Shown here one piece after another: positions 7,471 through 15,887 of a stretch of DNA of 57,568 nt (position 1 is the first letter of the stretch; each line of letters opens with the position of its first letter). Both the position numbers and the translations under genes were made by a program. This DNA is from Mesorhizobium alhagi CCNWXJ12-2 (lineage in GTDB: Bacteria > Pseudomonadota > Alphaproteobacteria > Rhizobiales > Rhizobiaceae): assembly GCF_000236565.1 (NCBI RefSeq), contig NZ_AHAM01000218.1, positions 1-57,568 of the forward strand, in the 5' to 3' direction. A model generated the notes under the pieces. It had not been told where the DNA came from. It searched no databases and saw only the letters and a program-made list of their open reading frames with translations.

Positions 7471-9040
7471 GCTAACCGGAACGCCCGCGTCAGGAGGCTA
7501 TGCGGAAGGTCCGGTCTTCCGCCTGGAGAGCGACGTCGCCAGCTATCGTCCCAAAGGTTCAGCAGAGGGCGAAGCTGCAGCGCTGAGGACCGCGATGGAG
7601 GCGGCGTCGGAGCAGCTCGCTGTGCTTGCAGCAGCCTCGGCCGGCGAGGCGGCCGACATGCTGGAGTTCCAGCTCGCGATGCTTGCCGACGTTTCGCTTT
7701 CAGGGCCGGCCTTCGACGCCATCAGCATGGGAGCACCGGCAGATAAGGCGTGGTCCGATGCGCTGGCCGAGCAGATAGAAGGCTACGAAGCGGCGGACGA
7801 CGAGTATTTCCGGGCGCGGGCTGCCGACCTCAGGGATATCCGCCAGCAGGTGCTCGACGCGCTGACCTCCGCCGGGGACAGGACCGCTCCGCCGGGTGCG
7901 ATCCTGTTCGGCGAGGACATCGCGCCGACGCGCTTCCTGGCGACCGACTGGTCGGCGGGCGGCGGAATCGCGCTCTCAAAGGGCAGCTCGGCGAGCCATG
8001 TGGCAATGCTGGCGCGCTCGCGCGGCGTACCGATGGTGGTCGGCCTCGGCAGCGCAGTGAAGGACATCGGCGGCATGGCCTTGCTCGATGCCGAGCAGGG
8101 CGCCATCGTGCTGCAACCCACGGACGGCGACATCGAGAGTTTCCGCAAATCCTCGACCGCCTATGGCGAACGTCGCCGCCGCGCCGAAGACAGCGTCATG
8201 AGGCCGGCGACGACTGGGAACGGCGTGCCGGTGCACGTGCTGGTCAACGTCGCCGATCCCTCCGACGTCGACCGCATAGACATAGCGAATTGCGACGGCG
8301 TCGGCCTGATGCGCACGGAGTTCCTGTTCGGCAAGGGGTTGCCCGACGAGAAGACGCAGTACCTCGCCTATCGAACAGTGCTCGAATGGGCTGCGGGCAA
8401 GCCGGTGACGATCCGCACCATCGACGCCGGCGGCGACAAGCCGGTGCCGGGCTTTACCGTCGAGGAAAGCAATCCGTTCCTGGGCCTCAGAGGCATCCGC
8501 CTGTCGCTCGCGCGGCCCGAAGTCTTTCGCGTACAGATACGTGCGTTGCTGCGGGCGGCCGTGCACGGCAATCTGAAGGTGATGTTCCCGATGATCGCTG
8601 TGCCAGAGGAATATGCGCGCGCCGCAGCGCTTTTCGCCGAGGAAGCCAGCAACCTCGCCGGGGCCGGCGTGCCGCACGCCATGCCGCCGCTCGGCCTCAT
8701 GGTCGAGGTGCCGTCGGTGGCGATCGCGCCGGAGCTGTTCTGCGACGCCGCCTTCTTCTCGATCGGCTCGAACGATCTGACGCAATATCTGATGGCGGCC
8801 GCACGCGACAACACCGCGGTGGCGGCGCTGAATTCAGTGACGAATCCCGCGGTATTGCGTCTGATCGCCTCCGTCGCCGCATTCGGCTGGCTGCACGACA
8901 TCCCGGTCAGCCTGTGTGGCGACGCAGGCGGCGATCCGGCCGCGATACCCTGCCTGCTTGAGGCAGGGTTGCGCGACCTTTCTGTCGCCCCGGCACAACT
9001 GGCGCTCGTCAAGGCGGCTATTGCCGGCGTTGCGGTCTAG
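7454..9040 (+). CDS. ptsI: Phosphoenolpyruvate-protein phosphotransferase (Enzyme I)
   Basis: This 528-residue Enzyme I overlaps the HPr gene by 17 nt. The phosphohistidine region reads SKGSSASHVAMLARSRG with His182. The PEP-binding barrel is complete: GVGLMRTEFLF, IRTIDAGGDKPVPG, SIGSNDLTQYLMAA and the catalytic-cysteine motif LCGDAGGDP (Cys488). It is somewhat shorter than the 575 residues of E. coli Enzyme I. The usual GG(R)TSH before the histidine is replaced by GSSASH, but the histidine is kept. It starts the phosphorelay PEP to EI to HPr to DhaM to DhaL-ADP. A full Enzyme I inside a dha operon, rather than a DhaM fusion, is the notable point. Confidence 0.93.
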   Translation: MSGPLRLTGTPASGGYAEGPVFRLESDVASYRPKGSAEGEAAALRTAMEAASEQLAVLAAASAGEAADMLEFQLAMLADVSLSGPAFDAISMGAPADKAWSDALAEQIEGYEAADDEYFRARAADLRDIRQQVLDALTSAGDRTAPPGAILFGEDIAPTRFLATDWSAGGGIALSKGSSASHVAMLARSRGVPMVVGLGSAVKDIGGMALLDAEQGAIVLQPTDGDIESFRKSSTAYGERRRRAEDSVMRPATTGNGVPVHVLVNVADPSDVDRIDIANCDGVGLMRTEFLFGKGLPDEKTQYLAYRTVLEWAAGKPVTIRTIDAGGDKPVPGFTVEESNPFLGLRGIRLSLARPEVFRVQIRALLRAAVHGNLKVMFPMIAVPEEYARAAALFAEEASNLAGAGVPHAMPPLGLMVEVPSVAIAPELFCDAAFFSIGSNDLTQYLMAAARDNTAVAALNSVTNPAVLRLIASVAAFGWLHDIPVSLCGDAGGDPAAIPCLLEAGLRDLSVAPAQLALVKAAIAGVAV

Positions 9041-9042
9041 AG

Positions 9043-9471
9043 ATGGCGAAAGGAACGCCGCCCGATCCAGTCGACGCCGAGGCCGCGATCCGCGCCTACA
9101 AATGCGTGCTTTCGGCCGTCATTGAGCAGCGTCCATCCGGCACGCGCCAGCGTCTCGCCGACGTGCTGGGAAAACACCGCAGCTTTATCACCCAGATTAC
9201 CAGTCCAAGCTATTCGACGCCGATCCCCCCGAAGCACCTGCCGGCTATCTTTTCGGTGTGCCATTTCGGCGCGCCAGAGCGTGACGCGTTCCTGGCCGCC
9301 TACCGCATCGCGCACCCGGGCAAGGCCCCGGTCGACGGCTCGATGCGCCGCATGCGCCATATCTCGCTGACCGTGCCGGATCTGGGCGACGACAAGCAGA
9401 ACGCCGCGCTCGACCGCGCCATCAACGAATTCATCCACAGGATTACCAGCATCGCCGGCAAGGGCGGATGA
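9043..9471 (+). CDS. Small HTH-like protein of unknown function in the dha operon
   Basis: This 142-residue protein starts 2 nt after the Enzyme I stop and lies between it and dhaK. I do not recognise a named family. Residues about 29-50 (GTRQRLADVLGKHRSFITQI) read like a Cro/C1-type helix-turn-helix, and the C-terminal half is helical and mixed-charge (about residues 110-142). A DNA-binding role or a regulatory partner of the phosphorelay is plausible but unproven. The gene is surely real: it fills the gap exactly, has no frame interruption and shares the operon's codon character. Confidence 0.7.
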   Translation: MAKGTPPDPVDAEAAIRAYKCVLSAVIEQRPSGTRQRLADVLGKHRSFITQITSPSYSTPIPPKHLPAIFSVCHFGAPERDAFLAAYRIAHPGKAPVDGSMRRMRHISLTVPDLGDDKQNAALDRAINEFIHRITSIAGKGG

Positions 9472-9534
9472 ACCCACGCCGGGTTGCGACTACCGGCGCT
9501 CGACGCCGCCGACATGGCAAACGGGAGGGAGACC

Positions 9535-10521
9535 ATGAAAAAATTCATCAACGCCGTCGATGACGTGCTGACGGAAAGCCTCAACGGATTCGCAGCGGCG
9601 CACTCGGACATTGTCACGTTGGGCGGCGGCCATAAGTTCATCCGGCGCAAGACTCTGAAATCCGGCAAGGTGGCCCTGATTTCCGGCGGCGGCTCCGGGC
9701 ACGAGCCGCTGCACGGGGGGCTGGTTGGCCACGGCATGCTGGATGCCGCCTGCCCAGGTCAGGTCTTCACCTCGCCGACGCCGGACCAGATGATGGAAGC
9801 GGTGGCCGAGGTTAACACGGGCGCCGGGTGCCTTTTCATCGTCAAGAACTACGAAGGCGACGTGATGAATTTCGACATGGCTGCCGAAATGTCGGAAGGC
9901 ATCATGCAGGTGATCACCAATGACGACGTGGCGGTTGAGGATTCGCTCTACACGACCGGCCGGCGCGGCGTCGCCGGTACGCTTGTGGTCGAAAAGATTC
10001 TGGGCGCGGCGGCGGAAGAAGGCCTGGCGCTGAAGGAGCTGAAGGAGCTCGGCGACAAGGTCAATCGCGTGACCCGCTCGATGGGAGTGGCGCTGACCTC
10101 ATGCACCGTTCCCGCCGCCGGCAAGCCCAATTTCGAGATCGCGGAAGACGAAATGGAATTCGGTGTCGGCATCCACGGCGAGCCCGGCCGCCGCCGCGGC
10201 AAGCTCCTGCCGGCCGATGCCATCGCGGAGGAGATCTGCGCCGCAATCGTAGACGACCTGGGCGCGGCCGCAAAGGGAAACGCGCTACTCTTCGTCAACG
10301 GTTTTGGCGCGACGCCGTCGATGGAACTCTATCTGATGTATAACAGCGCACGAAAGATGTTCGAGAAGCACGGTGTCACCATTGCCCGCTCGATGGTCGG
10401 CTCTTACGTGACATCGCTCGATATGGCCGGCGCTTCGATAACCCTCACCATTCTAGATGACCACGCAGCAAAACTTTGGGATGCGCCGGTGCATACGGCT
10501 GCTCTGAGGTGGGGCATGTAA
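9535..10521 (+). CDS. dhaK: Dihydroxyacetone kinase substrate-binding subunit DhaK
   Basis: This 328-residue DhaK has the glycine-rich ISGGGSGHEPLHGG block and the motif FGVGIHGEPG, in which His214 is the residue that forms the hemiaminal bond to the carbonyl of the substrate. The start is the ATG after GGGAGGGA at 9522-9529; an earlier in-frame codon at 9484 has no support. It completes the DhaKLM kinase even though it stands at the far end of the operon, separated from dhaL by dhaM, HPr, EI and the small HTH-like gene. The expected reaction is PEP-dependent phosphorylation of dihydroxyacetone or a similar ketose/aldose. Confidence 0.93.
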   Translation: MKKFINAVDDVLTESLNGFAAAHSDIVTLGGGHKFIRRKTLKSGKVALISGGGSGHEPLHGGLVGHGMLDAACPGQVFTSPTPDQMMEAVAEVNTGAGCLFIVKNYEGDVMNFDMAAEMSEGIMQVITNDDVAVEDSLYTTGRRGVAGTLVVEKILGAAAEEGLALKELKELGDKVNRVTRSMGVALTSCTVPAAGKPNFEIAEDEMEFGVGIHGEPGRRRGKLLPADAIAEEICAAIVDDLGAAAKGNALLFVNGFGATPSMELYLMYNSARKMFEKHGVTIARSMVGSYVTSLDMAGASITLTILDDHAAKLWDAPVHTAALRWGM

Positions 10522-10652
10522 CTCAGGTGAAGCCAATCTGTTATCGGAAGTGGGGTGAGGCCGAAACGGTGGACCGTCGGCAGCCGGCCCGGCTCCTCGA
10601 TGAGTAGGTAAAGGGCGGCCGCGCCTGCTGGTCGAGCGGCTGGTTCGGTCCA

Positions 10653-11466
10653 GTCGGGGCCGGCGACCTGCTTAAGCAGAATGGCTGTCTCTATCTCTAC
10701 GCCTCGAAGCAGGCATTCGCCGCCGCATCCTCCGACATCGCCCTACGGACACGGCACGACATCCCGCAGGAATTCCTGTCCGCCAATCAGGTCGCGGCAG
10801 TCGAGCCGAACCTACCGCCATACGAGGGCGGTGGTGTGCTGTTCCCAAACGCAGTCAACCTGACTGATCCGGGCGAGATGATGAAGCGCTTAGCCAAAGC
10901 CGCGGCTGCGGCCGGTGTTCGCTTCATCGCGCCGCCAGGGCGAAACGCATCGAGCGTATCGACGGCGGCGTGCGTATCGGCGGCGACGCCTTCGACCTTG
11001 TCGCGAAAACGGTCGTCATTGCCGCCGGTGCGCATTCGAAGGCTTTGGCTGCGCAGGCGGGCGGCCACGTGCCGCTTGACACTGAGCGCGGCCATCATGT
11101 CGAGTTCGACATGGAGACGCCGCAGGTGTCGCGCCCGGTCTGTCCGACCGAGCGCGGGTTCTATCTCGTGCCAATAAGCGGGCGGCTGCGCGTCGCGGGA
11201 ACCGTGGAGCTTGGCGGCCTGTCCGCTCCTGCCAATTCGCATAGGATCGCACTGCTCGAACGTGGGGCGCGCGACATCTTTCCTGACCTCGGCAAACCCG
11301 ATCGCACCTGGCTCGGCTTCGCCTCTCGATGCCGGATTCTGTTCCGGTGATCCGTCCCTCGCGCCGCGGCAACGATGTCGTTCTTGGCGTTCGGCCACCG
11401 CCATCTCGGTTTGAGCTGGCGCCGGTGGCGGCTCGCATGGTTGGCGCAATCATCGCAGGTCGATGA
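10653..11466 (+). pseudogene. Decayed DadA-type FAD oxidoreductase (5'-truncated, frameshifted)
   Basis: Three reading frames in succession encode the middle and end of a D-amino acid dehydrogenase-like flavoprotein: GDLLKQNGCLYLY near 10662, a shift near 10930-10945, VAKTVVIAAGAHSKALAAQA near 11000, a shift near 11325-11340, and PSRRGNDVVLAFG-like sequence ending with TGA at 11466. The closest relative I can see is the intact gene at 50265-51512 of this same window. Over 84 residues of the central block I count 11 differences. The first 130 or so residues, including the FAD-binding GxGxxG, are missing. It sits directly downstream of dhaK and cannot make an active enzyme. Confidence 0.85.
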
Positions 11467-11857
11467 AGTTCTACGGTGGCCTCATCTGAAACGAGGCGGA
11501 ATGTTTCGCCAATTTGAACAGGCGTCAGTTTGCCGATTGCGACGTCGGTTTCTCTCCAAGTTGAATCCCGAAAAATTCGCTCACTCGGCGGGTTGTCGCA
11601 TCAAATATCGCCTGAACCGATCGGAGACGCGGGCAAATGGCGTCGCCACGTCCACACCATGCCGGAGGTGGCTGTCTGCTTCGCGAACATGCCCGGCCGA
11701 AGGGCGGCTTTCGGAAAGGATCTTCAGGAGTTAGTACGCAGAACCATAGGCGGCGGTCGAAAATCCGCGGACGGGCCGTCCCGGGACTTTTGCACGGGTG
11801 CGTCATCGTCGACGATGCCGTTGCATCCTTGGCGGTTTTTCGCTCACCGGATTAGGG
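11467..11857. other. Gene-free stretch between the pseudogene and the IclR gene
   Basis: There are several overlapping short frames on both strands and none has a recognisable domain or a convincing ribosome binding site. Given the pseudogene immediately to the left, this is probably further decayed sequence. I see no terminator with a clear U tract. Confidence 0.5.
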
Positions 11858-12673
11858 TTACATCATTGAGCGCTCGCCGGTACCGGCGACACCTCTGGAG
11901 CCCGCCAGAGATATCGATCTTGATGCTTCTATCAATCTTGATTCCAGCTCGCCCCTTTTTTCGTCCGAAATATCTATTGGTAGAACGAAGCATATCGTCG
12001 CCTCGATCAGGCCGTCGTGATTTGTGATTGGCGCCGCGAGACATTGGGTGAAGCTGTTTATCATGCCGACCGTCATGGCAAGCGGGCGGTTCTTGGAAGC
12101 ATGGCATTCGGCGGCGAACGCTTCGATGTCGATAGGCGCACCATTAGGCATCGTGCGGTCTTCGTCCCCCAGAATCGATTTGATCTCCGCCAAGGACATG
12201 TGTGACAGCATCAGCCGACCGGAAGCGGTCCAAGGGATTGGAATCTGAGAGCCGATCTCCGAACTGATCCGCAGCGGCCGGGAACCGGGGCAAGCATGCA
12301 CGATGACCTGTTTGCCGCGGAGGCGGATGCAGAGTTCGCTCGTCTCACCGGTTTCTTTCGCAAGCGCATCCACCATCTCCCTGCCGCGGGCCATGACGTC
12401 GTTGGCCCGAAGATAGCTCGCACCGTAAAGATGCATCAGTTTGCCGAAATAGACCTGACTGTCCTTACCCCTGAGTTCGAGCAGTCCTGCTTCGGCCAGA
12501 ATGCTCACCAGGTCGTAGATGGTCGATTTGGGGGCATCCAGCGCAAGCGGCAGTTCGGCCAACCGGACAGGAGCGCCATTTTCCTGCAAATAGGAAAACA
12601 GCTTCAGGACTCGGTCGACCCCGCGTTCCCGCGGCCCCCGTGCAGTGCGGGTTTTGGAAACATGCTTCGCCAC
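11858..12673 (-). CDS. IclR family transcriptional regulator
   Basis: This 271-residue regulator has an N-terminal winged helix (about residues 17-80, with GVDRVLKLFSYLQE and APKSTIYDLVSILAEAGLLE) and a C-terminal IclR effector-binding domain. The effector domain shows PIPWTASGRLMLSHM and the FTQCLAAPI region typical of the family. It is divergent from the amino acid ABC operon starting at 12814, with two inverted repeats between them. It therefore most likely controls that operon and itself in response to the transported compound or a breakdown product. Confidence 0.93.
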   Translation of the reverse strand: MAKHVSKTRTARGPRERGVDRVLKLFSYLQENGAPVRLAELPLALDAPKSTIYDLVSILAEAGLLELRGKDSQVYFGKLMHLYGASYLRANDVMARGREMVDALAKETGETSELCIRLRGKQVIVHACPGSRPLRISSEIGSQIPIPWTASGRLMLSHMSLAEIKSILGDEDRTMPNGAPIDIEAFAAECHASKNRPLAMTVGMINSFTQCLAAPITNHDGLIEATICFVLPIDISDEKRGELESRLIEASRSISLAGSRGVAGTGERSMM

Positions 12674-12727
12674 CAGTGCTCAATCCTTTGCTATCGCGGT
12701 TGCCAGCACATCCGCGCTGATGTATCG

Positions 12728-12766
12728 TCTTAAATATAAGAACATAGTCCAGTATATAAGACTATG
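12728..12766. promoter_or_regulatory. Divergent promoter region with two inverted repeats (IclR target candidate)
   Basis: Between the IclR gene and the ABC operon lie TCTTA (12728-12732)/TAAGA (12737-12741) and, overlapping the same AT-rich island, CATAGTC (12743-12749)/GACTATG (12760-12766), a perfect 7-bp inverted repeat with a 10-nt spacer. The AT content is far above its surroundings. The placement suits a dual-acting IclR operator and the -10/-35 elements of both genes. Confidence 0.6.
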
Positions 12767-12813
12767 CAAGACCACCCAGAGAATTGAACGACATCAACAA
12801 TGTGGAGGCATCA

Positions 12814-13692
12814 ATGACAGCAGGAACTGAACGCCGCGACATTCTGAAACTCGGACTTGGAGGAATGGCGCTTGGTGCGGCCGTCACCTCGGTCGTTTTG
12901 AACCCGAAAGCGGCAGCCGCACAGGCAGCGAGTGACAGCCTCTTGCGGACCGTGCTCGACCGGGGTCACCTCATCGTCGGCACTGGAAGCACGAATGCCC
13001 CATGGCATTTCGAGAACGACGCCGGCGAATTGGAAGGCATGGACATCACCATGGGCCGTATTCTCGCCCAGGCGCTGTTCGACGACCCGACCAAGATCGA
13101 ATTCGTCAAACAAGATGCTCAGCAGCGCATTCCCAACATTGTCACAGGCAAGGTCGATATCACCTTGCAGTTCATGACGATCTCAGGCGTGCGCGCGCAA
13201 CTCATCAATTTCACCCGGCCCTACTATGTCGAAGGCGTCGCGCTGATGACCAAGCCGGATGCGGCGGCGAAGACCTATGACGAACTGAAGGCGAAAGGCA
13301 GCGACGCCCGGGTGGCCATCCTGCAGAATGTCGACGCCGAGACGACGGTGCATAAGGCGTTGCCCGAGGCGCAAGTGATGCAGATCGATACCCAAGCCAA
13401 TGTGTTTCAAGCGCTCGATTCGAACCGTGCGGACGCCTCGGCGGTCGACCTTTCCAACGTGCGCTGGCTGGTCTCGAGGAACCCGGACCGGTATTTCGAC
13501 GCAGGCAAGCAGTGGAACAGCATGCTCTATGGCGGTGGCGTCCGACAGGGCGACTTGGACTGGCTGCAATTCGTCAACACCGCCTTCAGCATCGCCATGT
13601 TCGGCCACCAGAACGAACTCTACGATAAGGCCTTCAAGGATTACTTCGGCGTCCAGCCACCGGAGCGCAAGCCAGGCTTCCCGAGTATCTGA
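12814..13692 (+). CDS. Polar amino acid ABC transporter substrate-binding protein
   Basis: This 292-residue binding protein starts at the ATG preceded by GGAGG at 12804-12808; an in-frame TTG at 12784 is less likely. The N-terminus (TERRDILKLGLGGMALGAA) looks like a twin-arginine-type signal followed by a hydrophobic stretch and an AAAAQA cleavage region. The mature domain is of the bacterial extracellular solute-binding family 3, with VLDRGHLIVGTGSTNAPW and GMDITMGRILAQAL. It feeds the two permeases and the ATPase that follow. The substrate is not identifiable; the RidA and PLP-enzyme remnant at the operon end suggest an amino acid or amino sugar acid. Confidence 0.92.
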   Translation: MTAGTERRDILKLGLGGMALGAAVTSVVLNPKAAAAQAASDSLLRTVLDRGHLIVGTGSTNAPWHFENDAGELEGMDITMGRILAQALFDDPTKIEFVKQDAQQRIPNIVTGKVDITLQFMTISGVRAQLINFTRPYYVEGVALMTKPDAAAKTYDELKAKGSDARVAILQNVDAETTVHKALPEAQVMQIDTQANVFQALDSNRADASAVDLSNVRWLVSRNPDRYFDAGKQWNSMLYGGGVRQGDLDWLQFVNTAFSIAMFGHQNELYDKAFKDYFGVQPPERKPGFPSI

Positions 13693-13700
13693 TCGCGACC

Positions 13701-13724
13701 GCCCGGCCACCACAATGGCCGGGC
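13701..13724 (+). terminator. Intercistronic hairpin after the binding-protein gene
   Basis: GCCCGGCC (13701-13708) and GGCCGGGC (13717-13724) form a perfect 8-bp GC stem with an 8-nt loop in the 69-nt gap before the first permease. There is no U tract, so it is more likely a stabilising or attenuating stem that gives higher expression of the binding protein than a true terminator. Confidence 0.6.
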
Positions 13725-13761
13725 GCACTTCCTGCCGATGCGACAGTCCAGCGAAGCTTGA

Positions 13762-14427
13762 ATGAATTATCACCTCAATTTCAATCTCATCTGGAGGCAT
13801 TTCGACAAACTGTGGCAGGGGCTGATCCTCAGCCTGGAACTGGCCGTGCTGTCGATCCTGATCGGCGCGATCATCGGGCTCGTACTGGCTATCTGGTATG
13901 TCTCCGCCGGCAGGGTCGTGCGGGGAGTAATTTCGGCCTATGTCGAATTTATCCGCAACGTGCCGCTGATCCTCCTGGTCTATATCGTCTTCTACGGAAT
14001 CCCCACGGTCGTCGACTTTGCCTACAGCGCGACGGTGTCGTTCGTGGGAACGCTGTCGCTTTATGCGGGCGCCTATCTCGTCGAGGTGTTCCGCTCCGGG
14101 CTTGAGGCAGTGCCGCGCGGGCAGATCGACGCAGGCAAGGCGATCGGGCTGACGCCCTTGCAGCGCCTGCTCCACGTGCGCCTGCCGACCATGGCGCGAA
14201 TAACCCTTCCCGCTCTGTCGAACACGTTCATCTCACTGTTCAAGGACACCTCCGTGGCCTCCGTCATCTCGGTGCCTGAGCTGACCTACGGCGCGCAATG
14301 GATCAACTTCAACACTTTCCGGATCGTCGAGGTCTATATCGTCACGACCGTCATGTACCTGGTCACCGGCTATGGGATCCTGTTCGGACTGCGGCTGATG
14401 GAACGTCGCTTCAGGGCGGAGCGCTAG
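13762..14427 (+). CDS. Amino acid ABC transporter permease (HisM/HisQ family)
   Basis: This 221-residue integral membrane protein has about five membrane helices. Its family-typical cytoplasmic loop contains FRSGLEAVPRGQIDAGKAIG followed by LPTMARITLPALSNTFISL. It belongs to the His/Glu/Gln/Arg/opine permease family. It is 3 nt from the next permease gene, with which it should form a heterodimer. Confidence 0.92.
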   Translation: MNYHLNFNLIWRHFDKLWQGLILSLELAVLSILIGAIIGLVLAIWYVSAGRVVRGVISAYVEFIRNVPLILLVYIVFYGIPTVVDFAYSATVSFVGTLSLYAGAYLVEVFRSGLEAVPRGQIDAGKAIGLTPLQRLLHVRLPTMARITLPALSNTFISLFKDTSVASVISVPELTYGAQWINFNTFRIVEVYIVTTVMYLVTGYGILFGLRLMERRFRAER

Positions 14428-14430
14428 CCA

Positions 14431-15078
14431 ATGGCGGCGGTTCTCTATGCCCTTCCGTTTCTTTTGCAGGGGCTCCTGATCACCCTTTGGGTCTCCGCCC
14501 TCGTCGTGGTGTTCTCGCTGGTCATCGGCGTGATCCTTGGGGTGGGGCTGGTCTATGGCCCGCGTCCGGTTCAATGGCTCGTCCGGCTTTTCAGCGACTG
14601 CATCCGCGGCATTCCGATTCTCGTGCTGATATTCGTCGTCTATTACGGCTCCCCGCCGTTGGGCATCGCTATCGACTCGTTCTGGGCCGGCGTGGTCGCC
14701 CTGACACTGTTCAAGGCGGCCCAGGTGATCGAATATGCGCGAGGCGCGATTTCGTCGATCCCAAAGGGACAGATGGAGGCCGGCAAGGCGATCGGCCTGA
14801 CCTTCCTCCAGCGCCTGCAATCCGTCATCTTCCCACAGGCCATACGGCGCTTCCTTCCGCCGTGGATCAACGGCGTGACCGATGCGGTCAAGGGAAGCGC
14901 GCTGATCTCGCTGCTGGGCGTCGTCGATCTCATGCAGTCGATCAACGAGGTGATCGGGCGGACCTACGAGGCGATGCCACTCTATCTGCTCGGTGCCGTC
15001 ATCTATTTCGTGATCAACTATTCGCTGTCGCTGACCAGCCGGTACGTGGAACGGCGCTACGCATACATTCGGGACTGA
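14431..15078 (+). CDS. Amino acid ABC transporter permease, second subunit
   Basis: This 215-residue permease of the same family has the loop GAISSIPKGQMEAGKAIGLT and IFPQAIRRFLPPWINGV. It has about five predicted helices. It starts 3 nt after the stop of the preceding permease and ends 4 nt before the ATPase, as expected of a single translation unit. Confidence 0.92.
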   Translation: MAAVLYALPFLLQGLLITLWVSALVVVFSLVIGVILGVGLVYGPRPVQWLVRLFSDCIRGIPILVLIFVVYYGSPPLGIAIDSFWAGVVALTLFKAAQVIEYARGAISSIPKGQMEAGKAIGLTFLQRLQSVIFPQAIRRFLPPWINGVTDAVKGSALISLLGVVDLMQSINEVIGRTYEAMPLYLLGAVIYFVINYSLSLTSRYVERRYAYIRD

Positions 15079-15082
15079 GACC

Positions 15083-15871
15083 ATGGACGCAAACGAACGG
15101 CCGCTGCTCAAGATCGAGGGCCTGCAGAAGTCATTCGGACAGATCGACGTCCTCAAAGGTATCAGCATGACCGTGCGCAAGGGAGAAGTGGTCTCGATCA
15201 TCGGACCTTCGGGCAGCGGCAAGACGACGCTGCTGCGCTGCGTGAACTTCCTCGAAACCTACGAGCACGGCTCGATCCAGATCGCCGGCCAGGAAGTCGG
15301 GTTCCGCGACAGCAGCAACCGCCAGCGGCGCGGCGAAACCGACCTCGCCCGCATGCGCGCCGAAACCGGTATGGTGTTCCAGAGCTTCAATCTGTTTCCG
15401 CACCTCACTGCGGCCCAGAACGTAATGCTGGGACTGGTCAAGGTGCGCAAGAAATCGAAACAGGAGGCCCGTGAAATCGCCGAGCACTGGCTCACGCGGG
15501 TTGGCCTCGACCACCGCATCGACAATCTGCCGTCGGAACTTTCGGGAGGCCAGCAACAGCGGGTCGGGATCGCCAGAGCCGTCGCCATGGAGCCGAAGAT
15601 CCTGCTGCTCGACGAGATCACCTCGGCGCTCGATCCAGAACTGGTCAACGAGGTTCTCGATGTCGTGAGGCAACTGACCGAGGAAGGCATGACCATGCTC
15701 ATGGTGACCCATGAGATCGCGTTCGCCCGCGACGCCAGCAACCGCATCGTCTTCATGGACGACGGCAAGGTCTCTGCCGAGGGTCCGCCCAAGGAACTGA
15801 TGGCGCAGGCGGGGTCCAACGAGCGGCTGGACGCCTTTCTGTCGCGTTTCAGAACCAGCCATCTGCATTGA
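15083..15871 (+). CDS. Amino acid ABC transporter ATPase
   Basis: This 262-residue GlnQ/HisP-type ATPase has Walker A GPSGSGKTTLLR, Q-loop VFQSFNLFPH, signature LSGGQQQRVGIARA, Walker B ILLLDEITSALD and H-loop VTHEIAFA. All catalytic residues are present. An insertion of about 20 residues (RDSSNRQRRGETD) lies before the Q-loop, as in many rhizobial members. It powers the permease pair just upstream. Confidence 0.94.
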   Translation: MDANERPLLKIEGLQKSFGQIDVLKGISMTVRKGEVVSIIGPSGSGKTTLLRCVNFLETYEHGSIQIAGQEVGFRDSSNRQRRGETDLARMRAETGMVFQSFNLFPHLTAAQNVMLGLVKVRKKSKQEAREIAEHWLTRVGLDHRIDNLPSELSGGQQQRVGIARAVAMEPKILLLDEITSALDPELVNEVLDVVRQLTEEGMTMLMVTHEIAFARDASNRIVFMDDGKVSAEGPPKELMAQAGSNERLDAFLSRFRTSHLH

Positions 15872-15887
15872 GAAACTCAGGGCCACC

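Noticed and set aside
7750-8961. 403-codon plus-strand frame inside Enzyme I
   Set aside because: Alternate-frame shadow rich in Arg and Gly; Enzyme I has all its catalytic motifs in the other frame.
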